DNA of 64,000 bases from Burkholderiales bacterium. Its GTDB lineage: Bacteria; Pseudomonadota; Gammaproteobacteria; Burkholderiales; SG8-41. The notes below the pieces were generated by a model that was not told the origin of the DNA, did not search any database, and saw nothing but the letters and a program-made list of their open reading frames with translations. The stretch's first letter is position 1. Each line of letters opens with the position of its first letter. Made by a program: the position numbers and the translations under genes. The stretch lies in the NCBI GenBank assembly GCA_030684405.1, contig JAUXYA010000011.1, forward strand, positions 62,001-126,000, given 5' to 3'. Positions 21,559 to 30,798 of this stretch are shown here, piece by piece.

Positions 21559-22512
21559 ATGAAAATCGCGATTGTCACCCCGGCAGCCGTCCGGTCCCGT
21601 TACGGCAACCGCAACACTGCCGTGCGCTGGGCAAGGCTGCTGCGTGAACTCGGACATCAGGTGATCGTCCAGCAGGTCTGGAACGGGCGCCGCGCCGATG
21701 CGATGCTTGCGCTGCATGCACGCCGCAGCCATGACTCCATCGCGCGTTATGCCGAGCACCATCCGGAATGTCCGCTGATCCTCGCACTGACCGGCACCGA
21801 TCTGTACCGTGATATCCGCGACGACATCAATGCTCAGGAATCCCTTGATCTGGCGACCCACCTGATTGTGCTCCAGGACATGGGACTGCGCGAGCTCGCA
21901 CCACGCATGCGCCGCAAGACCAGTGTCATTTACCAGTCCTGCGGGCCCGTTCAGCGGACACCACCGGTCCGCTCCTGTTTCGAGGTCGTCATCAGTGGCC
22001 ATCTGCGCGAGGAGAAGGATCCATTCCGCGGTGCCGAGGCACTGTCATACCTGCCCCCGGAAAGCCGCATCCGCATCACGCATATCGGCGGCGCAAGGGA
22101 TCCCGCAATGGCCGCCGCAGCGAAACGCTGGATGAAAAAGGAGCCCCGCTATACCTGGCTCGGCGAACTCACCCACCGGCAGGCGTTGGCAACGCTGGCG
22201 CGTGCACGGGCAATGCTGATCAGCTCATGGATGGAAGGCGGCGCGAACGTCATCAGCGAGGCGCTGACAGCGGGAGTGCCGGTTATTGCCTCGAAGATTT
22301 CCGGCAACATCGGCATGCTGGGCAACCGCTACCGCGGATATTTCCCGGCGGGCGACGCCGGCGCACTCGCGAAGCTGCTGCGCAAAGCCGAATGCGATGT
22401 TGAATTTCTAACCACCTTGCGACGTCAATGCGCTGCGCGACGGCCGCTGATCAGCGCTGTGCGTGAAAAGCGGTCGCTGAAGGCTGCCCTTGCAGCAGAT
22501 ATATATTTATAA
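21559..22512 (+). CDS. senB: Selenosugar synthase SenB (TIGR04348 glycosyltransferase family)
   Basis: 317-residue GT-B-fold glycosyltransferase-like protein. In the selenoneine pathway SenB joins selenophosphate to a UDP-sugar to give the selenosugar used by SenA. The family signature is clear: MKIAIVTPAAVRSRYGNRNT, VRWARLLRELGHQV, ALHARRSHDSI, LALTGTDLYRDI and LIVLQDMGLREL in the N-terminal half, and SSWMEGGANVISEALTAGVP in the C-terminal half. I chose the ATG at 21559; an upstream frame from 21508 would run through the promoter gap. It is divergent from senA. A third gene, senC/selD for selenophosphate, is not in the window. The C-terminal codons and stop (22505-22512) run into AT-rich repeat copy A. 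Confidence 0.83.
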   Translation: MKIAIVTPAAVRSRYGNRNTAVRWARLLRELGHQVIVQQVWNGRRADAMLALHARRSHDSIARYAEHHPECPLILALTGTDLYRDIRDDINAQESLDLATHLIVLQDMGLRELAPRMRRKTSVIYQSCGPVQRTPPVRSCFEVVISGHLREEKDPFRGAEALSYLPPESRIRITHIGGARDPAMAAAAKRWMKKEPRYTWLGELTHRQALATLARARAMLISSWMEGGANVISEALTAGVPVIASKISGNIGMLGNRYRGYFPAGDAGALAKLLRKAECDVEFLTTLRRQCAARRPLISAVREKRSLKAALAADIYL

Positions 22513-22537
22513 GTCATTGTTTTTATTACTATTTTAT
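22505..22537 (+). repeat. AT-rich intergenic element, copy A
   Basis: About 33 bases, nearly all A/T, in a GC-rich setting, holding TTGTTTTTATTA followed by CTATTTT. It covers the senB stop, the 16-base gap and the rnhB stop (minus-strand TAG at 22531-22529). Against copy B it shows about 28 identical positions of 32 with one gap. Function unknown. Confidence 0.7.
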
Positions 22538-23095
22538 GAGATCCCGGACAGGCGAAAAACTGCGCCGGTGTGCCGGTATCGGCCCCAGGCGGCGCAGGGC
22601 CGCCAAGTGCAGGGCAGTGCCGTAACCCTTGTGACGGTCGAAGCCGTAATCAGGATAGATCGCGTGCAATTCCAGCATCAGCGCATCACGTGCAGTTTTT
22701 GCCAAAATCGACGCCGCAGAAATGGCCGCCACCCGCGCATCACCCTGCACCATCGCTCGCGCCGGCATGTCCACTTTCGGAACATGAAGGCCGTCGACCA
22801 CTATTGATTCCGGCCGGACCCGCAATGCAAGCACGGCGCGGTGCATCGCCAGCAGGCTGGCCTGCAGAATGTTGAGTTCGTCAATCTCCTCGACACTCGC
22901 GCTGGCCACCGCCCAGCACAACGCGCGATCGCGGATCTCGCCGGCGAGAACCTCGCGGCGCTTCGCCGTCAGCTTCTTAGAGTCCGCCAGTCCCTGCACC
23001 GGAGGTGGGTCTTGAAGCAGCACGGCAGCAGCAAACACCGGCCCGGCAAGCGGCCCGCGCCCCGCCTCGTCAACACCGCACACCAGTGTTTTCAT
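22529..23095 (-). CDS. rnhB: Ribonuclease HII
   Basis: 188-residue enzyme that cuts RNA in RNA-DNA hybrids and removes misincorporated ribonucleotides. The N-terminus has the type-2 signature [20 protein letters not shown] with two acidic metal ligands; [12 protein letters not shown] and [15 protein letters not shown] follow. Length is normal. The ATG overlaps the lpxB stop by 4 bases (ATGA), so it is the last gene of the lpx operon. Its own stop lies inside AT-rich repeat copy A. Confidence 0.96.
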   Translation of the reverse strand: MKTLVCGVDEAGRGPLAGPVFAAAVLLQDPPPVQGLADSKKLTAKRREVLAGEIRDRALCWAVASASVEEIDELNILQASLLAMHRAVLALRVRPESIVVDGLHVPKVDMPARAMVQGDARVAAISAASILAKTARDALMLELHAIYPDYGFDRHKGYGTALHLAALRRLGPIPAHRRSFSPVRDLIK

Positions 23096-24258
23096 GACTT
23101 GGCCGGCAATAGATAGGGCATGATCGCGTCCGCGGCGCGCTCTGCGGCATCATGGCGCAACTCAACAGCCATCTGGGCAAAGCGTTCCTCGATCGCCTTG
23201 CGCTTGTTCACGTCACACAGCAGATCGATGACTGCCGCCGACAGTGCCTCCGGGGTTGCCGCGTCCTGCAGCAGTTCGGGCACGACGAACTCCCCTGCAA
23301 GGATATTGGGCAGACCCACCCAGGGCTGATAACGCAGGTTGTTCATGATCCACCAGCTAAGCCGCGGCATGCGATAGGTGATGACCATCGCACGCTGCAG
23401 CAGCGCCGCTTCCAGCGTAGCGGTACCCGAGGCCACAAGCACCACGTCGGCCGCTGCCATGGCCTCATGCGCATGCCCGAACAGCAGCTTGATATCGAGC
23501 TCACCGCTCTGCCGGCGATATAGTGCAGCCTCGAACAGTTCCCGAGTGCGGCGATTCACCAGCGGCACCAGCAGGCGCACGCCGTCGATGGCCGTCGCGA
23601 CTCGTTCTGCGGTGGCCACGAACAGGTCCGCCAGCTGCTCGAGCTCGCTGACGCGACTGCCCGGCAGCAGCGCGACCACGGGGGCTTTCGCTGGAATTTT
23701 CAGGCTGGTGCGTGCCTCTTCGCGTGACGGCGCAGCAGCGAGCATGTCGGCCAGAGGATGGCCTACATAGCTGACCGGCACTCCTGCTTTTTCGTACAGG
23801 TCGGATTCGAAGGGAAACACCGTAAGCATCCTCGACACCGATTTGCGAATTCTGCGGATGCGACCGCGACGCCAGGCCCAGATCGAGGGGCTTACGTAAT
23901 GCACTGTCGGAATGCCAACCGCCTTGAGACCGGCCTCGAGGTCGAGGTTGAAGTCCGGCGCATCGATGCCGATGAACACGGCAGGAGGTTCGGCAAGAAA
24001 ATGCGCCTTCAGACGGCGACGGATGCCGGTGATTTCGCGGTAATGCCGCAGCACCTCGACATATCCCCGCACCGAGAGTTTTTCCATCGGAAACAGCGAT
24101 TGCACACCGGCTGCAATCATCTGTGGACCACCGATGCCGACGATGCGGGCGCGCGGCACCCTCTTCACAAGCGCTCGAACCAGGGCGCCGCCCAACAAGT
24201 CACCGGAAGGTTCTCCGGCAACGATGCCGATCAGGGGATCTGCCGGTGCCGGTGCCAC
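23092..24258 (-). CDS. lpxB: Lipid A disaccharide synthase
   Basis: 388-residue peripheral-membrane glycosyltransferase that joins UDP-diacylglucosamine and lipid X to form the lipid A disaccharide. Motifs are [18 protein letters not shown] at the N-terminus, [40 protein letters not shown] and [12 protein letters not shown]. It has a GTG start at 24258. It is 5 bases after lpxA and overlaps rnhB by 4. Confidence 0.97.
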   Translation of the reverse strand: MAPAPADPLIGIVAGEPSGDLLGGALVRALVKRVPRARIVGIGGPQMIAAGVQSLFPMEKLSVRGYVEVLRHYREITGIRRRLKAHFLAEPPAVFIGIDAPDFNLDLEAGLKAVGIPTVHYVSPSIWAWRRGRIRRIRKSVSRMLTVFPFESDLYEKAGVPVSYVGHPLADMLAAAPSREEARTSLKIPAKAPVVALLPGSRVSELEQLADLFVATAERVATAIDGVRLLVPLVNRRTRELFEAALYRRQSGELDIKLLFGHAHEAMAAADVVLVASGTATLEAALLQRAMVITYRMPRLSWWIMNNLRYQPWVGLPNILAGEFVVPELLQDAATPEALSAAVIDLLCDVNKRKAIEERFAQMAVELRHDAAERAADAIMPYLLPAKS

Positions 24259-24263
24259 GGCGC

Positions 24264-25043
24264 TCAGCGGATGATGCCGCGCCCCGGCGTCGCCAGGAAT
24301 TCAGCCAGCGGCAGCAGCACCGGCTGCGCGGTGCCTTCAGTCGCTATCCGGGATTTCGCTTCAGCCAAGGACAGCCCCGCCTTGTACAGTGTCTTGTAGG
24401 CACGCTTGACGGCGCTGATCGCCTCCGGCTCGAATCCGCGCCGGCGCAGTCCCTCGGCATTGATGCCGTGCGGCTGCGCCGTGTTGCCCGATGCCATCAC
24501 GTACGGCGGCAGGTCCTGCAGCAGGATCGTGCCCATCGCGGTAATGCTGTGCGCACCGATGCGACAGAACTGATGCACCACCGTGAACCCGCCCAGTATC
24601 GCGTGATCCCCGACATGCACGTGCCCGGCAAGCTGTGCGTTGTTGGCGAAAATGACATGGTTGCCGATCTGACAGTCATGGGCGAGGTGTACATAGGCCA
24701 TGATCCAATTGTGGCTGCCCACGCGCGTCACACCGGCATCCTGCGCGGTACCGCGATTGAAGGTGCAGAATTCGCGGATCGTGTTGTCGTCGCCAATCTC
24801 CAGGCGCGTGGCTTCGCCGGCATACTTCTTGTCCTGCGGCGCCTCACCTATGGAACAAAACTGGTAAATCGTATTGCGCTTGCCTATGCGAGTGTGTTCT
24901 CCGACCACGACATGCGGTCCTATGCGGCTTGCCTCGCCTATTTCCGCACCGGCGCCAATCACTGAATAAGGACCGACCGTAACGTCCGCCGCGAGGCGCA
25001 CGCTCGGGTCGATGATGGCGGTGGGATGAATGCATGCAACCAT
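24264..25043 (-). CDS. lpxA: UDP-N-acetylglucosamine acyltransferase
   Basis: 259-residue trimeric left-handed beta-helix enzyme for the first step of lipid A synthesis (3-O-acylation of UDP-GlcNAc). N-terminal hexapeptide repeats are visible (IHPTAIIDPSVRLAADVTVG, YSVIGAGAEIGEASRIGPHV). The catalytic histidine region is IMAYVHLAHDCQIGNHV and the C-terminal helical domain starts near residue 190. Located in lpxD-fabZ-lpxA-lpxB, 10 bases after fabZ. The acyl length preferred cannot be read with confidence. Confidence 0.97.
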   Translation of the reverse strand: MVACIHPTAIIDPSVRLAADVTVGPYSVIGAGAEIGEASRIGPHVVVGEHTRIGKRNTIYQFCSIGEAPQDKKYAGEATRLEIGDDNTIREFCTFNRGTAQDAGVTRVGSHNWIMAYVHLAHDCQIGNHVIFANNAQLAGHVHVGDHAILGGFTVVHQFCRIGAHSITAMGTILLQDLPPYVMASGNTAQPHGINAEGLRRRGFEPEAISAVKRAYKTLYKAGLSLAEAKSRIATEGTAQPVLLPLAEFLATPGRGIIR

Positions 25044-25053
25044 CCGCGTTTCC

Positions 25054-25512
25054 TCAGGTGGCGCTGCCCGGAAGGTCGCGCACAGTGCACATCAGTTCCG
25101 CCTCGGCGGCAACCACCTCGCCGACGCGCGCTTCAGCGGAAAATTTCCAGATGCCGCGCGTGTGGCGGGTCAGCGCAACATGCAAATGCAAGGCATCGCC
25201 TGCTGTGACCGGTCGCTTGAAGCGGGCATTATCAATGCCAACGAAGTAATAGATCGACTTGTCGTTTGCCTTGGCGCCCATTGTGACAAACGACAGGATT
25301 GCCGCGGCCTGTGCCATCGCCTCGACGATCAGCACTCCCGGCATCACCGGATGGTGAGGGAAATGGCCATTGAAGAAAGGCTCGTTGATAGTGACGTTCT
25401 TCAGCGCCACGATATCTTTCCCCGCTTCGTACGACAGCACCCGGTCTATCAGCAGAAAGGGGTAGCGGTGCGGCAGGTAACGCAGTACTTCATTAATGTC
25501 CATGCTGTTCAT
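25054..25512 (-). CDS. fabZ: 3-hydroxyacyl-[acyl-carrier-protein] dehydratase FabZ
   Basis: 152-residue hot-dog-fold dehydratase that removes water from 3-hydroxyacyl-ACP in fatty acid elongation. It competes with LpxA/LpxD for the same acyl-ACP pool, which explains the shared operon. Motifs are [17 protein letters not shown], the active-site [19 protein letters not shown] (His) and [11 protein letters not shown] (Glu). The ATG at 25512 overlaps the lpxD stop (ATGA); an in-frame ATG 9 bases later is an alternative start. Confidence 0.97.
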   Translation of the reverse strand: MNSMDINEVLRYLPHRYPFLLIDRVLSYEAGKDIVALKNVTINEPFFNGHFPHHPVMPGVLIVEAMAQAAAILSFVTMGAKANDKSIYYFVGIDNARFKRPVTAGDALHLHVALTRHTRGIWKFSAEARVGEVVAAEAELMCTVRDLPGSAT

Positions 25513-26561
25513 GCTTTTCCTTTTTTGCGCAACTGCAGCTCACGCTCAAGCACGCGAACCCTCGAGGCAAGTTCGCCGAGGCTGCGCAGGCTGGCGGCGT
25601 TGCGGCGCCAGTCACGGTTGCTTTCGAACGGGTATGCACCGGTGTAAGTGCCGGCCTCGGTAATCGACTTGGTAATCAGGGTATGCGCCGATATTTCCAC
25701 GCGGTCAGCGATCGAGAGGTGTCCCGCAATGCCCGATGCGCCGCCAATGCGGCAGAAACGGCCGATCCTTGAACTGCCGGCAATGCCGACGCAGGCGGCA
25801 ATTGCGGTATGGGCACCAATGCGCACATTGTGTCCGACCTGAATCTGGTTATCGAGCTTGACTCCCTCCTCAATCACCGTGTCGTCTATCGCACCCCGGT
25901 CTATCGTCGTGTTGGCGCCAATTTCAACGTCATCGCCGATCCTGACCCGGCCAATCTGCGGCACCTTGAGCCAGCGCTCACCTTCCATCGCGATGCCGAA
26001 GCCGTCAGCACCGATAACTGCGCCCGAGTGGATGATGACGCGCCTGCCGATCACGCAATCCTGGTAAATCGACACATTAGGATAAATCTCGCCTTCCGCA
26101 CCGATCACGACACCCGGGCCAACATAGCTGCCCGCGCCGATGCTGCATCCGTCGCCGATATCCGCATTCGCTTCGATCACCGCATGCGCCCCGACATGAA
26201 CGCCGGAACCGATCCGTGCAGCTTGATCGATGACTGCCGCAGGATGGCAACCTGCGGCATGCGCATCAGGCGGATTAAACAGCGCCGAAACCCGCGCGAA
26301 ATAGGCATAGGGGTTAGCGGCGACAATGTGCGGGATGTCGAGGGTGCCGCTTAACGGCAATCCGACGATAACGGCGCCGGCCTGCGTCGACCTGAGTTGC
26401 GCGAGGTAGCGTTCGTTTGCGAAAAAAGCAATGGTGTCCGGTGCGGCGGTTTCCAGTGTTGCTACTTGCCGCACCTTCAACGCGGAGTCGCCGATGATTT
26501 CCCCCCCGAGGCGACTGACAATTTCGCTAAGGCTGAGGGGCGAAGGCTGCGGATTACGCAT
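25509..26561 (-). CDS. lpxD: UDP-3-O-(3-hydroxyacyl)glucosamine N-acyltransferase
   Basis: 350-residue trimeric left-handed beta-helix enzyme for the third lipid A step. N-terminal uridine-binding domain (1 to about 100; [30 protein letters not shown]), hexapeptide helix (about 105-310) with the catalytic region [20 protein letters not shown], and a C-terminal helix ([20 protein letters not shown]). It lies between skp and fabZ in the envelope operon. Confidence 0.97.
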   Translation of the reverse strand: MRNPQPSPLSLSEIVSRLGGEIIGDSALKVRQVATLETAAPDTIAFFANERYLAQLRSTQAGAVIVGLPLSGTLDIPHIVAANPYAYFARVSALFNPPDAHAAGCHPAAVIDQAARIGSGVHVGAHAVIEANADIGDGCSIGAGSYVGPGVVIGAEGEIYPNVSIYQDCVIGRRVIIHSGAVIGADGFGIAMEGERWLKVPQIGRVRIGDDVEIGANTTIDRGAIDDTVIEEGVKLDNQIQVGHNVRIGAHTAIAACVGIAGSSRIGRFCRIGGASGIAGHLSIADRVEISAHTLITKSITEAGTYTGAYPFESNRDWRRNAASLRSLGELASRVRVLERELQLRKKGKA

Positions 26562-26611
26562 CGGTCAGTCAAAGTCGGTCACGGGCATCGCAGATCGATG
26601 CTCGGGCATGG

Positions 26612-27121
26612 CTATTTGCTGTCTGCCAGCGCCTTCAGTACCTTGTCGGTAATATCGATTTTCGGATTGCGATACACCGCTTCCTGGAAAATGATGTCGT
26701 ATTTTTCCGCTTCGGCGATCTGGCGGATGATGCGATTGGCGCGCTCAAACAGGGCACCCAGTTCCTGGTTGCGCCGGAGGTTCAAGTCCTCGCGGTATTC
26801 CCGTTGCATGCGCTGGAAATCCAGTGAAACCCGGCCGAGCTCCTGCTCCTTGGCACGGCGATCACTATCACTCATTGTCATGGCATCCCTTTCGAGCTGC
26901 CCTTGCAAGGACTTGATCTGGGCTTCCCGCCGCTGCAATTCCTGGGCGCGGGGCGCGAATTCCTTCTCCAGCTGCTTGCTCGCCCGCTCGGCGGGTGCGC
27001 TTTCCCGGGTGATGCGCTCCTGGTCGATGAAACCGATCTTGAGCTGGGCGGCCGTTGCAACCGCGCCTGCGCAGAACATTGCGATTCCGGCGATTCCGCA
27101 AATCAGTAATTTCTTCAACAT
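26612..27121 (-). CDS. skp: Periplasmic chaperone Skp/OmpH
   Basis: 169-residue trimeric chaperone that carries unfolded outer-membrane proteins to BamA. Signal peptide MLKKLLICGIAGIAMFCAGA with cleavage after ATA; mature OmpH domain with IGFIDQERITRES and long charged helices (about 45-125) that form the tentacles. I start at the ATG at 27121, preceded by AAGGAG; a TTG 12 bases upstream keeps the frame but gives no better ribosome site. Immediately downstream of bamA, as usual. Confidence 0.95.
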   Translation of the reverse strand: MLKKLLICGIAGIAMFCAGAVATAAQLKIGFIDQERITRESAPAERASKQLEKEFAPRAQELQRREAQIKSLQGQLERDAMTMSDSDRRAKEQELGRVSLDFQRMQREYREDLNLRRNQELGALFERANRIIRQIAEAEKYDIIFQEAVYRNPKIDITDKVLKALADSK

Positions 27122-27157
27122 GCTCTCCTTCAAACTCCTTGGACCCGCCCTGTTTTC

Positions 27158-29425
27158 CTAAAACGCACCGCCAAATGTGAACTGAAACGCCTGCCTGCGA
27201 TCATTGCTTTGCGCATTCAGCGGCACGGCAAAACTGATTTTCAAGGGCCCCATCGGCGACGACCAGAACACTGACAGGCCGCTGGAATAGCGGAACTGGC
27301 CGACATCATACTTCTCCGAGATCATCCCTGCATCGACAAAGCCGCTCATGCGCACCGATTTATCGTTTTGCATGCCGGGAAACGGGAACAGGAACTCCAC
27401 GTTACCCACCATCTTGTGGCTGCCACCCCGGGGATCTCCATTCTGGTCCTTGGGACCGAGTGTCCCGGAACGGAAGCCGCGCACGGAGTTTACACCGCCC
27501 GCAAAAAAGTTCTTGAAAAACGGCATCGGCTTATCGTCCAGTCCGTCGCCATATCCGAGCTCCCCGTTAAGCATCAGCGTGTAGTGACGCGTCAGCGGAA
27601 CATAGCGCTGGTACTGGTAGGTCGCCTTGTAATATCGCAATGATCCGCCGGGAACCGCAACTTCGCCGTTGGCGCGCTGCATCACCCCCTTGGTCGGGTA
27701 GATCAGGCTGTCCCTGCCGTCACGCACCCAGCCTGCGCTGGCAATTATCGCATCCGTCTGCCTGCCGAAAGTCGCCACGTAATCGCGATAGAACAGCGGG
27801 CTGTCGGCGAAAGTCGTGATCTTGGTTTCCTCGTAAGCCAGACCATAGTTGATGGTATCCAGTTCGGTCACGGGAACACCGAAACGAATGCCGGCACCGT
27901 CCGACTTGGCAGAATAACGTCCCAGACCACCCTGAAAAGCGTCAATTTTTCGAGAATAAATATCAAAACCCTGGCTGATGCCGTCAACCGTGAAGTAAGG
28001 ATCGGTGTAGGACAAGGCGTACACGGAGTTTATGCGCCCCGAATTCAGCTGGAGTGAAACAAATTTCCCGGAACCAAAGATATTTTGTTGCGACACCGCG
28101 CCGGAAAGCGTCACGCCCTCGCCACTGCCGAAGCCGGCGCCGAGCAGGATGTTGCCCGTGGGCCTTTCCACCACCGAGAAATTCACGTCGACCTGGTCCG
28201 TGGTTCCGGTCACCGATGGCGTTTCAACGTTGACTTCAGTGAAATATCCCAGGCGATCGACCCGGGTACGCGAAAGATTGATCTGCTCACCGGAATACCA
28301 GCCACTCTCGATCTGGCGCATTTCGCGGCGAATCACCTCGTCCCGCGTGCGGTTATTCCCCGCTATGTTGATGCGGCGCACGTACACGCGCCGGCCCGGA
28401 TCGATGAAAAAGGTGAAGGATGCCTGATTTTTGCTGCGGTCGAGCTCCGGCGCCGCGTTGACGTTTGCGAAGGCATAACCATCGTTGCCCAGGCGGTCAC
28501 TGATATTTTTGGTTGATTCGGCGATGCGGTTCCGGGAATAAATTTCACCGGGTTTGACTGTAATGAGCTTGCGGATTTCCTCTTCGGGCAACAGCAGCTC
28601 GCCAGCGACTTTGATGTCGGAAACCGTGTATTTCGGCCCCTCGGTGATGCTGACGCTGATGAAGATGTCCTTTTTATCGGGCGATATCGTTACCTGCGTG
28701 GAATCGACGCTGAACTCGAGATAACCACGGTCGAGATAATGTGAACGCAGGCTTTCCAGGTCGGCAGACAGCATTTGCCGTGAATACTGGTCGTGCTTGC
28801 TCCACCACGTCATCCAGCCGGGCGTGCGCAGCACAAAAAGATCGACGAGATCCTTTTCCCGGAACGACTTGGCGCCAATGACGCTGATCTGCCGGATCCT
28901 TGCGACTTCACCCTCATCGACGCCGAAGTTGATGGCAACACGGTTCCGCTCCAGCGGGGTGACCGTCGTGGTCACGGTGACTGCGTAACGCCCCCTGCTG
29001 AGGTACTGGCGTTTGAGCTCCTGCTCGGCACGGTCCAGCACCGAGCGGTCGAATATGCGTCCGTCGCCCAGACCGATCTGGCGCAGGCTCTTGATCAGGG
29101 CATCCTTGTCGAACTCTTTTACTCCGACAAAATCCACCTGTGCGATCGACGGACGCTCCTGCAGCGCCACGACCAGCACATTGCCGTCGGCCTCGATCGA
29201 GACGTCCTTGAAAAATCCGGTGCCAAAAAGGGCGCGTATAGCCTGCGCCGCCTTTTCGTCTGTCATGGTCTCGCCGACCTTGACCGGGAGATAACTGAAT
29301 ACCGTTCCCGCCTCAATCCGCTGGATACCTTCGACCCGGATGTCCCTGATGACGAAAGGTTCGATGGCCCATGCGGGTATCGCCACAAAAGCAAGGAAAG
29401 CAAATAGCCGGCGCGGAAATGCCAT
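27158..29425 (-). CDS. bamA: Outer-membrane protein assembly factor BamA
   Basis: 755-residue essential Omp85 protein that inserts beta-barrels into the outer membrane. Signal peptide (MAFPRRLFAFLAFVAIPAWA), five POTRA domains (about 22-420; it begins EPFVIRDIRVEGIQRIEAG) and a 16-strand barrel with the VRGF motif at about 648-651 and a C-terminal phenylalanine. The true start is the ATG at 29425; the frame is open far upstream inside rseP. It lies between rseP and skp; this block is a standard sigma-E target set. Confidence 0.97.
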   Translation of the reverse strand: MAFPRRLFAFLAFVAIPAWAIEPFVIRDIRVEGIQRIEAGTVFSYLPVKVGETMTDEKAAQAIRALFGTGFFKDVSIEADGNVLVVALQERPSIAQVDFVGVKEFDKDALIKSLRQIGLGDGRIFDRSVLDRAEQELKRQYLSRGRYAVTVTTTVTPLERNRVAINFGVDEGEVARIRQISVIGAKSFREKDLVDLFVLRTPGWMTWWSKHDQYSRQMLSADLESLRSHYLDRGYLEFSVDSTQVTISPDKKDIFISVSITEGPKYTVSDIKVAGELLLPEEEIRKLITVKPGEIYSRNRIAESTKNISDRLGNDGYAFANVNAAPELDRSKNQASFTFFIDPGRRVYVRRINIAGNNRTRDEVIRREMRQIESGWYSGEQINLSRTRVDRLGYFTEVNVETPSVTGTTDQVDVNFSVVERPTGNILLGAGFGSGEGVTLSGAVSQQNIFGSGKFVSLQLNSGRINSVYALSYTDPYFTVDGISQGFDIYSRKIDAFQGGLGRYSAKSDGAGIRFGVPVTELDTINYGLAYEETKITTFADSPLFYRDYVATFGRQTDAIIASAGWVRDGRDSLIYPTKGVMQRANGEVAVPGGSLRYYKATYQYQRYVPLTRHYTLMLNGELGYGDGLDDKPMPFFKNFFAGGVNSVRGFRSGTLGPKDQNGDPRGGSHKMVGNVEFLFPFPGMQNDKSVRMSGFVDAGMISEKYDVGQFRYSSGLSVFWSSPMGPLKISFAVPLNAQSNDRRQAFQFTFGGAF

Positions 29426-29430
29426 TTTTT

Positions 29431-30789
29431 TTAACTGCCGATCAGGCGATTGATGTCGTTGTACAGCGCAAAGGCCATCAGGGCGAATAGCAGCATCATG
29501 CCGATCTGCTGTCCAACCTCCATGACCTTGTCGGGCACCGGTTTGCCGGTGAGAATCTCGACCGAATAATACATCAAGTGCCCACCGTCCAATAACGGAA
29601 TCGGCAGCAGGTTCAGCACGCCGAGACTGATGCTGATCAGCGCCAGAAACAGCAGATAGGGTATCCACCCGTTCTGCGCAGACTGGCCGGCATAGTCGGC
29701 GATCGTGATTGGCCCGCTGAGGTTCTTCATCGACACCTCCCCGGTCACCATCTTGCCGAGCATGCGCAGGCTGAATATCGAGGTCTCCCAAGTCTTGGCC
29801 AGCGCGCGCCAAACGCTTTCCAGCGGCCCGTAACTGACATCGGCGATCATGCCTTTCATGAGGCCCGGGTCCATGCGTGGCGACGCGCCAATACGACCGA
29901 AGCGCGCGCTTCCTTCTTCGACCAGGTCGGGCGTGACATCAAGTGCCGGCAAGTCAACCTCGCCGCGCTGGATGCGAAACTGCAGGGCGCGACCAGCCGA
30001 TGCACGAACCAACTTCACGACGTCATCCCAAGTGTCCTGACGCTCGCCATTGATCGCGATGATGCGATCCCCTCCGCGAAGACCGGCTTTTGCGGCCGCA
30101 CCGTCCCGCGTAACTTCGCCGATAACCGGTGGCAACACCAGCCGCTGGCGCGACAGGCCCATTGCTCCAAGCACATCACCCTCGATGTCACTGGACGCCA
30201 GACTGTCAAAACCCAGCCGGCGCACTACCGACTCGCCCTGCGCACCCGTCAACTCGATCGTGACCGGCTTTCGGTCAAGCGCCCGCTGCAGCATCACCCA
30301 GCGGAAATCCTGCCAGGTTTTCACCCGTGTTCCATCGACGGCGAAAACCGTCTCCCCAGCCTCGAATCCGGCCTGCGCAGCCACCGTTCCTGCCGGCGGT
30401 GCCGCGACCACAGGAACCAATCCCGGAATGCCGTAGACGAAAAGCACCCAGTACAGCGCCACGGCAGCCACAAAATTGGCTGCCGGGCCGGCCAGCACGA
30501 TCGCAAAGCGCTGCCATACCGACTTGCGGTTGAATGCGCGGTGTCTTTCGTCGGCAGGAACCTCGCCTTCCCGCTCGTCGAGCATCTTGACGTAACCACC
30601 CAGCGGAATTGCTGCAACAACCCACTCAGTGCCATCACGCCCCATGGTCCTGGACCACAACGGCTTGCCAAACCCGACCGAAAACCGCAGAACCTTTACC
30701 CCACAGCGACGCGCTACCCAGTAATGCCCGAACTCATGCACAACAACCAGCAGGCTGAGGGCGACGATGAATGCAATGACAGTCAGCAT
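29431..30789 (-). CDS. rseP: Site-2 intramembrane metalloprotease RseP
   Basis: 452-residue inner-membrane zinc protease that makes the second cut in RseA to release RpoE. The zinc motif HEFGH is at residues 18-22 in the first helix, and the third ligand region LLDGGHLMYYSVE is near the C-terminus. Two PDZ domains lie between (about 115-190 and 200-290). It is the cross-partner of the rseA gene at 2.3-2.8 kb. 5 bases separate it from bamA and 9 from dxr. Confidence 0.97.
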   Translation of the reverse strand: MLTVIAFIVALSLLVVVHEFGHYWVARRCGVKVLRFSVGFGKPLWSRTMGRDGTEWVVAAIPLGGYVKMLDEREGEVPADERHRAFNRKSVWQRFAIVLAGPAANFVAAVALYWVLFVYGIPGLVPVVAAPPAGTVAAQAGFEAGETVFAVDGTRVKTWQDFRWVMLQRALDRKPVTIELTGAQGESVVRRLGFDSLASSDIEGDVLGAMGLSRQRLVLPPVIGEVTRDGAAAKAGLRGGDRIIAINGERQDTWDDVVKLVRASAGRALQFRIQRGEVDLPALDVTPDLVEEGSARFGRIGASPRMDPGLMKGMIADVSYGPLESVWRALAKTWETSIFSLRMLGKMVTGEVSMKNLSGPITIADYAGQSAQNGWIPYLLFLALISISLGVLNLLPIPLLDGGHLMYYSVEILTGKPVPDKVMEVGQQIGMMLLFALMAFALYNDINRLIGS

Positions 30790-30798
30790 TGATACTCC

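Noticed and set aside
27158-29812. 884-residue frame for bamA
   Set aside because: The first ~129 residues read through the 3' part of rseP in another frame; the ATG at 29425 with a signal peptide is the true start.
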